Shown: positions 1 through 9,777 of the stretch, in pieces
Numbering within the stretch: the stretch's first letter is position 1
How the letters are laid out: every line of letters begins with the position of its first letter
Assembly (NCBI GenBank): GCA_022592435.1
Contig: JABYQS010000257.1
Location: 1 to 42,351 of the forward strand
DNA length: 42,351 nt
From: Cerioporus squamosus
Taxonomy: Eukaryota; Basidiomycota; Agaricomycetes; Polyporales; Polyporaceae
Reading direction: 5' to 3'
Notes under the pieces: model-generated
Databases searched by the model: none
Told to the model about the DNA's origin: nothing
Seen by the model: only the letters and a program-made list of their open reading frames with translations
Translations under genes and position numbers: made by a program

Positions 1-2640
1 TGCTCATGCAATCTACTACACGGCCGATCTTTCTGTCTTGCCTTCGCGACATCCTGTCTCTGGGGTGCTCAGAAAGATTCGGCGTCATAGCTCCCTCCAG
101 GCCAATCCCTTCTTCCTCAAGTCATCGACGTCCAATCATCCGGAGGCCTCCCCCAGTCGGGCTGATGCTGGCGCATGTTCTACACCTGAATGTGCGCTCC
201 GAGCGGGATTGGTCGCATGTGAGAAGGTGCGTATCCTCTGTCCTCAAGTTCTGTGATCTACCATGGGGTGTCGTCGTGTCAAAGGGCTAAGGAGCACTCG
301 ATGGTGTCTCAGGGTGCGAAGAGGTGGTTGTGAAGCGGACGCCTCTCCAGGCCGGCCAAAAGCAATGGCATTCGCACTGTCAGTGTCTCCACTTCCTGTC
401 CACTGCGCGTACTCAGAATATCATGCATTTAAGCTTCGCTGCACACGGTGACGGAGCTTACCACGATGAGTAAGGCTGGTGCGGCTACCTGAGCGCGACA
501 GGCGTGGAAGAGAGCAATACAGCTGTTTGCAGAAGTCGTGTCCGCCCAACTCCGACTGACGCGCACACACTTTCGACGCGTAATATTCACGATAATGAGA
601 AAATTCGTCCGTAGGACAACAACACCAGTATATACATGCTACCCCACTCCATCATGCTATGGCATGCGCCCTCGACCTGTTCCAACTTTTTCTGAGTCGC
701 AGCGTGCCCGTAATGCGGAGATAGTAATGCCAGGTCACTGCTCATCTGTAGGGGTGTTTAGAGTGTTTCCGCCCCTCCAGACTCCACCAATATTTGGTCA
801 AGCGTACATCAAAGCCGTAAGTATATGATTGAATGCTCTCCGAGGTGCTGCGAAGGCTTGGGACGTGTGAGCATGCATAACTTCCACAAGCCCCAGGGAC
901 GATCGTAAGCGCCCGTAGACGACATCGTGATACTCGCTCATCTTCTGCGCTCTCCGCATTTCTGACACTCTGTACATACTCCTGTAAGCTTTCTGCGTCT
1001 CCCAGAGTAGTTCTAGTCAGAAGAAAGTGGCGAACGACTCGTTCAGATTTTCTGAATTTCTGAATTTTTTGTGCACAACGCGTGCTGTGCAATCGGCGCC
1101 TGGCCACGACCTCTGCAAACAGCTGTATCGTTCCGGCCGCGGAAGTAAACAGCACTAATAGGCAGGGCAAGACCTGGGCAAGACTCCGCGGGACAGGACG
1201 AGACTATCGCGTCGTGAGAGTACTTGGCGATATGTAGCGATGCTCGTGAGGCCGTCCGCCAGGCTCTGTTATGTTCCTCGGGCTAAGTGCGGCGACCCTG
1301 TGCTTGTGAACTCATTGATTTCAGTGGCAGGATCAGATGCCCAGTCCGGGTCAACGTTTGCTGCCAGCCCTCTGCTATCATCAGATTCGTCGCTCGGGTA
1401 TGTGCGTTCATGCTGGCAGGAGCAGGCAGGATACAACAATCGGACAATACTCGTACATCTCTCGTGTTCGAGGGGTTCCGCTGGGGTTCCTGTCGACCTG
1501 TCGAAAGCAAGGATCGTTAGACCGCCACTCAAACGTTGTGGCGTTTCCCTCCCAACGTCATGGATGGATATGTCCAGGAATAGCTTAGTCGACGACCTAC
1601 CGCCGGCTCGTATGGTGCTGAAGTTTGCGGGGGGCTATTAGAATTAGCCTAGGCTGCCCTTGAGATCATCTCGTGCAAAATAAACCTCGAAAATCTTTGA
1701 TCAGAGTGTCTGATCGGCAACAGCGGGCATGGCATGGCGGGCAAGCCGAGTTCACCGTCTTCTGGCGACCATGACCAACAAGGTCTCAGATCTGCTCAAT
1801 CCTTCGCGTTCCGTTCAGCACCCCGTTCAGTTCAAGCAAGCACAGGATTGGTCCCTGAATCCTGGGTTGGCCATCGGCGCTCATGGACTTGCTCTGCACG
1901 AACCTCGGTCCGTCATCTTCTTCATCTCGGATTGTGGACACTCTAACGTCGGTAACGAGCAGGATAATCCTGCTCTACAACGCTCGACGCTCAGAAGATT
2001 TCACTGCAGATTGACTGCAGGCAGACAATTCACTTCGCCGCTGCGTCTCGCTGCGTATGATGCAGGAAGCCTCCTCAAATTGTGATCAGCGTCTGCCACG
2101 TCACCGCCACGCATCACTCGCCTGACTGTTGTTCCTCGCGAACCCGAGCGAACCTGGTCGCGAACCATGAACGTTTGAACCCCTTCTGGAAGCAGTGCCC
2201 GAACGCTGAGAATCGGTGACTAGCCGTACCATCCTAGCATTTCCGCTAGCCATGTCCGTCTCATGCGACCACCGCTCACAAGCGGAAACGTGCAATCGAT
2301 CCTCAAAGCCTTCGGCTAGCCCTTGTGTCACGGAATACGACAAAGGCGCTTTCGTTAGCTCCCGCGACACGTGGTTACCAGGGAGGTTGCGCCCAGACGG
2401 TCAAGAGGCTCCTTAACGGATATGGTCGCCGTGATGTCGCAAGCTGCACAAACCGATTCGCCTAACCCCGGGCGGTTCCAGACCCTTGAGCGCGTCGCTG
2501 GAGACCATCACCCCGATTTATGAGATCATTCCAAAGTCCACTCTCCGCGCAAGCTAGTAATCTTCTAATAGGTACCCTTCCGCTCGGCAGCAGCCCCCCA
2601 TTTTCAACTGACTTGTCGCTGGCAACGCTTAGCTGCGGGG
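1..2640. other. Intergenic region, no gene recognised
   Basis: About 2.6 kb upstream of the DUF6534 gene. The open frames here are short, overlap on both strands, lack recognisable domains and do not join into a convincing spliced model. The only structure I can support is an interrupted inverted repeat (517–540 and 1105–1128), listed separately. The last hundred bases hold the promoter of the downstream gene. Confidence 0.55.
517..1128. repeat. Interrupted 24-bp inverted repeat
   Basis: The 24 bases at 517–540 recur in reverse complement at 1105–1128 with one mismatch (23 of 24). The arms enclose about 564 bases with no recognisable coding region. No target-site duplication is visible outside the arms, so this is not a clear transposon. 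It may be the decayed remains of a small inverted-repeat element or a by-product of rearrangement. Confidence 0.55.
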
Positions 2641-2643
2641 GCC

Positions 2644-2652
2644 TTTTATAAA
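2644..2652 (+). promoter_or_regulatory. TATA box of the DUF6534 gene
   Basis: TTTTATAAA lies about 93 bases upstream of the ATG at 2745, a usual distance for a fungal TATA box with a short leader. A pyrimidine-rich stretch follows before the start codon. Confidence 0.5.
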
Positions 2653-2744
2653 CTCGAGACGGCGTTGTCTCGATCCCCACATCGGGCGGCCAACCTTTGT
2701 CCCTCTCCGTTACAGGCTTTACCCCGCTCGAACATCGATCCGCC

Positions 2745-4663
2745 ATGGCGCCCCTCGACGGAACGTGAGTTCGTGCGGTCTGAATGCACATGGTGTTTCC
2801 GACTTACGTCCGACACCAGTATGGGTCCTATCCTCCTGGGAGTCATCGTCTGCGCGGTGTAAGTAGCGCTAAGTCTGCTGTGCACATTGGAGTTTGATAT
2901 CGAGACGGATGCGCGAACAGGTTCTATGGAGGTCAGTGTCTTCTCACCGTCGAACGACTTGTGCGACCGGTCTGAACGATCATCGGCAGTTTCCCTTTCA
3001 CAGGTGTACTACTACTTCACCCGCTACCCGCGCGACCCTCTGTACATGAAGCTGCTGGTTGCGGCGGTCTGGGCCAGCGACACCGTCCACCAAGTGAGTG
3101 CTCCGTCTTCGTGTACGAGCCTGCCGTCTTGCTGACGTCGTACAGGGTCTGATATCACATACCGGTGAGTTGACGTTCTGATTTGTCTTTGTGATCCATG
3201 TCTCATTTCCCGTAGTGTACTGGTACTTGGTCACCACCTACGGGGACCCTACAGCGCTCACGAAGCTCTCAACGTTTGTTCTTTCAGTATATTCTCGCTC
3301 CGTCGGCGCGCTGACCAGCTCATCAGCACGATCATCGTTGAGGTCATCTTCCAGGGGTTCACCGGCGTGATGGTCCAGAGGTAAGCTTGGCATGAGATGG
3401 AGTTGTTCTTGTGCTGACGCGTGTTCAGTTTCTTCGCGGCCCGGATCTACAAGTGTAAGTGTGTCGATACGATGGCGGCGGGGTGCGGACTAACTGGTCT
3501 CTGCAGTGAGCGGGAAGAAAATGTGGCTCGTCATACCCGTGGTATGTTGTGTCTTGCATTCAGACTAAGACCCTGCTCACGTGTCGTCCTCAGGTATTGA
3601 TGATTGCTGGGGAATTTTGTGCGTAGCCCTTTGGGCATCGTGCACCTTTTCCGCTGACGGACATTGTGAAATCGCAGCCGTCTCAATGGCGTACTCTGCC
3701 AAGGCCTTGCAGATGGTGTTCTTCTCGGAACTCGTGGAAATCAAGGTACGTGCTGCCCGCCCTTGAGCGCCGTCTTCCGCGTGGCTCACTTTGTATGCAG
3801 GCCCTCTCGCTGTCAATCAACATCTTCGCGGCAGCTGGAGATGTGCTCATCGCCCTCATCTTGTGCATCATCCTCCAGTTCTCCAAGACGGGCTTCGAGA
3901 GGTGCGTCGCCCCGTGTCAAGGAACCTGACCGTATGCTGAACGACCGTACGCTTCAGGTCCAACACGCTTATCAATAAGCTAGTGAGTACACTTTGTATC
4001 GTGCATGGCTCCTGCTTGACTGGTGATGTCCGCAGATTATCTTCTCTGTCAATACTGGCCTGTTGACTAGGTGCGTTCTCGTTATGATGATCAGCCGCTT
4101 ATCAGGGTAAACATGTCAATGATAGCATTTGCGCATGCATGTCACTCATCACCATCCTCGCCCTACCGGATACGTTCGTTTATATCTTCTTCTTCTTCTT
4201 GATCGGTCGCTGTACGTATTCCCTTCGTTGTTGCCCGTTTTTGTCTCGCTCACTTCCATCTCTAGTGTACGCTAACTCTCTCATGGCCACATTGAACGCA
4301 CGCAAGGGTCTCCGCGATGGCTCGTCTGCGGGTGGTGAAACCTCGCTTTCCTTGCGCGACATGCACCCGTCGCACGCCCACACCGCGAACTTCAGCGTAA
4401 GTGACACTCATGCGACGTTCCGAGGATCACACACTGACCTGCTCTTCCCGTATCGTGCACAGAAACGCGACCACGGCTCAGCTGGCATCGCCATCCGGAT
4501 CGACACCCAGAAGGAGTCGAGGCACGACGCCGAGCTGGAAGTACGTGGACCCTCCTTCCTCACTCTCGACGTCTAGACCCGTGTCTCTGAATTTGATTAT
4601 AATGTACAGTACCAGTCGACGAAGTACGGCAGCTCCGACAAGCACATGGTCGAGGCTGTCTGA
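2745..4663 (+). CDS. DUF6534 multi-pass membrane protein
   Basis: Predicted 322-residue membrane protein of the basidiomycete DUF6534 family; its molecular function is unknown. I read 18 exons: 2745–2764, 2820–2858, 2921–2931, 2990–3093, 3146–3164, 3216–3273, 3327–3380, 3429–3454, 3507–3541, 3594–3618, 3678–3745, 3801–3901, 3958–3982, 4036–4070, 4126–4211, 4266–4396, 4463–4540, 4610–4663. They sum to 969 bases with every junction in phase. Family landmarks are an N-terminal hydrophobic helix (MGPILLGVIVCAV), YYYFTRYPRDPLYMKLLV, ASDTVHQ, a QGFTGVMVQSFFAARIY stretch, several further hydrophobic helices, and YANSLMATLNARKGLR just after the last helix, followed by a polar cytoplasmic tail. Exon 3 is only 11 bases. 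The gene stands alone, upstream of and facing gene A. Family assignment is strong; exact ends of the shortest exons are less certain. Confidence 0.88.
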
Positions 4664-5337
4664 GCGCCCCGTCGCCCTTGTATTCCTTCCCTCCCCGTTG
4701 CGTTGCTGGCGGACCCCCGCTGCGCCAACTTGTCTCAAAACCATCCAGAGAGCGCGCACGTCTACTCTCACGCGCACCTGCGTCACCGAGGTGCGCGCGG
4801 AGTCGCAGCGACTGCGGCTATACTGTTGCTCGACGTTGCGTGCGATGATAGCGCTCTCTTTGTCCCTACTATATGTCTTTGGCATGGCCATGATCGCCGC
4901 ACTGTTCTACGGTATATGCTGTTTTATTAGTGGCACACATAGATTTCCCGGAATGCATTTACATGTTGGACTGGTATCATCAGCTGGTATCCGAAGTAGG
5001 CGCCTGACGTGTGGTTAGCGATGGCCTGCGATCCCTCTTGCACCGGCGCTTCACTTCTTTCCCTCTCTCGTTCGCTCAACGTTCGCTTCTGCCGTGCCCG
5101 TCCACTGCTTGCTGGCAGTCTTCATTATGGACCAGTCGATTGTCGAGCACACCAGTACTCACGCACGCACAGATACTCATGCGCCCTTCTTGCACGATAA
5201 TATCATCTATTCAGACGGTACTTGCGACTGGTCTCGTACCCACTGGCAGAGGTGCGAGTTAGAGGAGGAGGAAGAGGAAGAGGCAGCCGTGTGCGGGGGC
5301 CAGAGCGACACGACTGCGGGCGTCAAGACGTCAACGT
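4664..5337. other. Intergenic, convergent 3' ends
   Basis: Lies between the 3' ends of the DUF6534 gene (+) and gene A (−). It should hold both 3' untranslated regions. There is a purine-rich GAGGAGGAAGAGGAAGAGG run near 5263–5283. No coding region recognised. Confidence 0.5.
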
Positions 5338-7180
5338 TCAACCGCGCAGCGCGCCACTCTCACGAATCCCAGTTGAGTACGTCCGTCTGCTTAACGCTTG
5401 GCGGTCACTGTCAGTCAAAAGGTAGCGGGTTCTGGCATGCCGAGTGGCTAGGCTTATAGTCAAGGAGTTCATACAAAAGCAAAAAAGAGAGAAGAGAAGA
5501 GAGCCGAGCGCGATGGCTCCTAATAGGGCCAATGGCACGCCGAACACCGTGCCCACAATGTTCTGCCAACTAGTGCTCGAGCTCGACGCGCCGGCAGAGG
5601 GGGATACTGAGGCGGAAGCCGAACTCGAGGCTGATGGAGCACGCGTCGTGGGTGAATCTGCGACGGTCGCCGTCGCCGTTGCCGATCGAGTTGCGATGTC
5701 GGAGGTGGACGAGCCAGCCGGGATGCTTGCGGTTGCATCAGGTAGCCCTAGTTCAACGTGAGCCAAGATCCTCTGGCCTTGACGAAGTCCTGACCTTTAG
5801 CTGCAACTCCGAAAGCAACGGTGAGATTGAAGAAGTCGTTCGCCTGCAATGGGCATGGATGCGGTGCAATGGAAGTCAATGAGAAAAAGTCAATGAGAAG
5901 TGTGTTTCTGCAGCTTACCGAGACGTCCTGATACGCCCATGCGGGCACGGCGGTGCCAACAGGGATCGTTTCTGGATAACTGACATCTTCGTAAGACACA
6001 ACCTAATACACGACCACAACAGCCGCTCGAGGGCGGCGAGGCGAGGTGCGCACCCACGAGGGTTGCGCCGGGAGAAGCCGAGACCGTGGGAGGAGGGGGG
6101 GAGGGGGGTCCGGGGGTCCTTACTGCACTTTTGGCAGTCCATTTGTGCAAGCCTTGCGGAGGCTTATGAAATGTGTCAGTGGTCTCTACAAACATGATTT
6201 CATGATTGGAACCACTCACAAAGGTTCGAGAATGAACATCAAAGATTGGGCACTACTATAGACGTTGTATGACCTTCCCTCTCGATGGTTTCGGGCGTCT
6301 AGTTGCTATATTGGGTATTGCGCGCTCGAACCACAAACTGAGGTCGATATGTCCCGGACACTGTTGGGGCTTGGCAGATGGAGAGGGAAATGCTGCTGTA
6401 TGACTTCCCCTCCGCAAAGCATCAAATGAGCCTTCTCAGTGTCTGTGACGGTCTGCTGTCTGATTTCAGATTATGTTTGTCTGAAAACATGCGGAAAACA
6501 TACTATATATGGTATGTTCCCACGGGGGAGGGGGGGAGGGGGGTCCCCGGAAACTGCTTGTTGCACTTTCAGTACCCCCGGTCTGAAATTCTTCTCATGC
6601 AGCCCTCGTGTGCGCACCCCTTATTCTGCGTGGTGCAATTGAGAGAGTAACGCGAGTACCTGGTGCGCGCCGTGAGCTCCTCGTACATGCAAGTCGTTCT
6701 GACGAAGACTTACGACGTCACAGTGGTCCCGTTGTCGAACTGGCAGTTCTGGCATGCTTCGAATAATGCATAAGAGATCATGTTGCACTGGCAGGCATCG
6801 TTGTTGGCCAAGTAGGACTGAGACGGCTGGGTCATGGCATCGACGTTCGCTGTCGGAGTGAAGATATGAATGTCAGACTGCAAATGACCATCTAGACAAG
6901 AGGTGGCCCTACTGTTCTGTCCGCCTCGGCACGGAAGGTGGAGGTACGCTGCCACCAAGCATGGGTTCTGCTTCTTTGAGTTGGACATCTGATTCGACGG
7001 TCGGATGCGAACTGGGTTCAAGACGTATGACTACGTGCGAAGACGAGTGGAAGGACTCACCCATGCATGCGCCGATGTACAGACTGCCTGGGTCGTCTGC
7101 GCTTCGACGAACCGTCCTCGATCTAGGATCTGGAGAACAAGAGAGGCAGCGAGGAGGGATCCGGAGAGCGTGTACATCAT
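5338..7180 (-). CDS. Cys-rich membrane protein A, tail-less paralog
   Basis: About 297 residues in seven exons on the minus strand: 7180–7061, 6988–6913, 6849–6714, 6659–6618, 5979–5919, 5843–5795, 5747–5338. Junctions and phases match the intact paralog F. Order: signal peptide ending near VEAQ, ectodomain with eight cysteines (AVC, NPCLVAAYLHLPC, DACQCN, FEACQNCQ, LNC), the YPETIPVGTAVPAWAYQD block, a Ser/Thr/Ala-rich stalk and a hydrophobic span (GAIALGSLLF). After that span, homology to F stops. Instead of a basic stop-transfer and a DPRTYP-type tail, the frame runs through unrelated sequence to a stop at 5338. Intron 4 is 638 bases against 77 in F because of an inserted element (6056–6609). 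Two ATGs lie in tandem (7180, 7177); I use the first. Probably cell-surface; function unknown. It may be a decaying copy. Confidence 0.75.
6046..6055. repeat. Target-site duplication, left copy
   Basis: GTGCGCACCC, identical to 6610–6619. The two copies flank the inserted element exactly. In F the corresponding intron has this sequence once, as expected of an empty site. Confidence 0.8.
6056..6609. mobile_element. 554-bp MITE-like element in intron 4 of gene A
   Basis: A non-coding insertion bounded by terminal inverted repeats: it opens ACGAGGGTTGC and closes with the reverse complement of ACGAGGGCTGC (10 of 11 match). It is flanked by a perfect 10-bp target-site duplication and is absent from the same intron of F. 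Near each end is a 20-base perfect direct repeat, GGAGGGGGGGAGGGGGGTCC (6092–6111 and 6527–6546), each followed by a related ACTGC…TGCACTTT stretch. No transposase frame is present, so it must be non-autonomous. A 9–11-bp duplication is usual for Mutator-like elements, which is my tentative class; hAT elements usually make 8 bp. The insertion lies eight bases into the intron. Confidence 0.8.
6610..6619. repeat. Target-site duplication, right copy, covering the 5' splice site
   Basis: GTGCGCACCC on the plus strand. Read in gene A's direction it is GG|GTGCGCAC: the last two bases of exon 4 plus the first eight bases of intron 4. The insertion therefore duplicated the 5' splice site, leaving a second donor-like copy at the far end of the element. 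Confidence 0.75.
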
Positions 7181-7267
7181 GGATGCGGGATGCAGAGCGC
7201 CAGCGAGGAGAGGCGAGGAGAGGACAAGTCCTACGCGGCGTGGGGGCAGTGGACAGAATCGGTGTTG

Positions 7268-7281
7268 CTATATCATATATT
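7268..7281 (-). promoter_or_regulatory. TATA-like box of gene A
   Basis: On the minus strand an AATATATGATATAG stretch lies about 88 bases upstream of the start codon at 7180. F has a matching element at the same distance, so the promoter was copied with the gene. Confidence 0.45.
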
Positions 7282-7717
7282 ACTGCACGAGGGGGCGTTA
7301 GTCCGGACCCACCGCACCTAGCTAGTCTGCAATGCAGCCCCGTCCAACCTGTGCAGCGGGAAGCTAGAGATGCACCTCCGCTGTCAGATGGGGTTTGATA
7401 AGTTCTGCGTCTATCTGTCAAAGTCCCCTCACTTCTTCGACTTCGCGCGCAGGTCCCGCGGTGAGTGAACGATATTATTTCTGTGAGACTTGCTTCCTGC
7501 GTTTTGTTACAATCGATAGAAGTGACAACAACGGTGTATCGTGAATCATTTGGTCCGATCGAACTCCATCGCCATGTCCGTCTCATGCTCGTCAGCGGGG
7601 AAAGCTCGACCACTGGCAGGTCCTACTAGGAACCGACAGCATCAGCGGCACGGTGGAATGTTGGACTATCTTCTGGTCATGCTATCCCACTCCACTCGGC
7701 TCGTGCTCTCCATCTTA

Positions 7718-9214
7718 TCAGACCTCAGGGGCACCTTTGTATGTCGAGGCTGCATAGCTGTGGCCGTGGTCGCCGCCATAGAAGCTGGAGGCCGAGTAGT
7801 TCTGCATAGCACTGAAGCTATGATGCGGCATGTACCCGCCCACGGACCCAGGAGGACCGCTGGGTGTAGGCGAAGCCGTTCTCATAACGGAAGGACTCGG
7901 AGGCGTTTGCAAAGAGGGAAACGTGCGAGGGTCGTTAGGGTCCTGCATTCGATCTGTCAGCTTGGACCCAGCATAGCAGCGAACCGGAGGGACAGGGACA
8001 GGGGACACGCACGTAAATCATCGAAGGCGTGGATATCATGGAAACTGGCTTCAGGCTGCGCTGGTGGCCGTCGACAGCCGTGGCCATAGAGACAGGTCGT
8101 TCTGACGCCTCCGCTTGCGCTTGACGTTGAAGGTTGCGTTGACGGAGCAACAGGTAGAAGACGAGGACCCCAAGCAAGAGGATGCCCAAGACGCCTCCTA
8201 CGACTCCGCCGACGATGGCTCCTACATTAGTTGACTTCCCCGAGCCCGCGACGTCCGCCGCGCCGCCACCTGTAGGAGTCGACGTCGCGGACGCACTCGA
8301 TGAGAGGCTCGAAGAGGTGGTGGCAGTCGGACTGGTAGTGGTTGAGGTGTTGGAACTCGTGGGAGTGATATCAGGCAGGTCTGGATGCGGACTTCAGTTT
8401 GATCGCCTTTGACACGGCACGGCCTCGGAAGTACCTTCAGCAGCGACTGCAGAAGCTTTCGACGCATCGAACTTGTCGGTAGACTTGAGGAGGATGTGGT
8501 CAGGATCAAAGCGGAGGTAGAAGCTCGAGTTCAGGACACACCGAGACGTCCTGGTATGCCCATGCAGGGACGGCTGTTCCCAACGGTACATCCATAGGGT
8601 AGCTGTTACCCAGGGGTAAGTGATGGCCCCTTCTTGAGGGAAAATGATGTCCACTCACGATCCATTGGTTTTGTCAGTGCAGTTGAAGGACCATCCACTC
8701 CACCTGGAAGAAGACACGTTGCTTCGTCAAGCTAGGGGGCAGGGAGCGGGAGAGGCGGCTTACGACTGTTCGAGGTCAGGCACGAAGTACTGGCAAAGCT
8801 GACAAGCTTCAATCACGGAATAGAAGACCGTGTTACACAGGCAGTCGCTCTGTCCGCCGGGTCCGGTGTAAAAGGAGCCCGAGTTGTTCAATCCTCGCAC
8901 TATCGCTGATGTATGCTCAGCGCACTGTCCACCGTGCGCGTCGGACACGGAGATCAGAACGCACAGTTGGCCTCGCCAAGGCAAGGTACTTGCAGATAGG
9001 AAGCGACATTACATGGGTCTTGTCCTCTCGAGTTGATCATCTGCAGCGTAGCGTTCAGTCTGCGTTACAGACTCCCTGCGAATTGAACACATACCCATGA
9101 CCAGTCGTAAGAGGATCCTGAGATGCACATCGCGACCTTCGGAGTCCCCTGAGCCTTGCCATGGCCGAGGAAGAGGCATAGCGCGAAGCTCACAAGCACT
9201 ACAGCAAGGGACAT
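7718..9214 (-). CDS. Cys-rich single-pass membrane protein B
   Basis: Predicted 361 residues in eight exons on the minus strand: 9214–9095, 9040–8965, 8905–8764, 8703–8659, 8602–8542, 8483–8435, 8380–8013, 7942–7718 (1,086 bases, all in phase). A signal peptide (MSLAVVLVSFALCLFLGHG) is followed by the ectodomain: AMC, DPCNVASYLQVPC, SDCLCNTVFYSVIEACQLCQ, FNC, then VPLGTAVPAWAYQDVS. Next come a Thr/Ser-rich stalk, a glycine-rich membrane span (VGAIVGGVVGGVLGILLLGV) and a basic LRQRNLQRQ stop-transfer. The cytoplasmic tail starts with DPNDPRTFP and ends KGAPEV. Tail and length make it closest to D (ends RGTPEV). Likely a secretory-pathway surface protein with an O-glycosylated stalk; this is inferred from layout, not from a known function. 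Confidence 0.85.
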
Positions 9215-9777
9215 GGCCGCGAGAGTGGGCGAGGGCGCGGCACCATGAGGGGTGCCACCAGTTCACATAAGACAGGACCGTGCGGCTTCAGGAGCACGCT
9301 GACCTGTGCATGAGCACTCTTCTCTGATGCACGACCACGATGAACGCTCACCACGAGTTCTTTTGGTGGCTTCTCTTGTGGGTGTCGGTGTGCCCCGCCG
9401 CGCTGATGTATTGGGCATGGACTAAAACGGGCGGTCGATGATCCAGCCGGGCGCGATGATGTGGTCAAGAATCGCCGCCCGTACCAGCGCTGAGAAGAGA
9501 ACCATGGGATATCAGCTTGACCATCGATATGCCGCCAGTTGCGCCCAGGACTCCCAAGTTGCAAGGACTCCAAGCGGTGTCCGTGCTGCACATGAGTGCG
9601 ACGTCTCGACGTCTTCGCGAGAAGATGGCGCGGCTTGGTCGACGAGCGTGCACCGAAACTCGAACAGCATTCGTCGATCTTGCCATTCATAAATCCCACC
9701 AGGAGAACAATTGGTCGCAAGGGTACCTTCCGCAACCTCGCCGGCTCACGCTAGAAGGCGGGAACAATCTTTATAAG
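9215..9777. other. Intergenic region between genes B and C
   Basis: Contains the promoter of B and the 3' flank of C. Frames at 9199–9735 (−) and 9438–9783 (+) overlap each other and resemble no family. No clear TATA box. Nothing further seen. Confidence 0.45.

Larger units (their letters stand above)
5490..7463 (-). repeat. Left arm of inverted duplication (gene A)
   Basis: Read on the minus strand, this stretch closely matches 22980–24420 read on the plus strand. The match covers the promoter, leader, exons, introns and membrane-span coding part. It fades just upstream of the shared CGCGGGACCTGCGCGCGA block (about 7463 here, 22980 there) and ends inside the run CTCTTCTCTTCT after the membrane span (about 5490 here, 24420 there). 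The only large difference is the 554-bp element at 6056–6609. End points are judged by eye. Confidence 0.8.

Noticed and set aside
2251..2268. 18-base match between this site and about 7571–7588
   Set aside because: The flanks diverge at once on both sides; too short to call a repeat or homologous segment.
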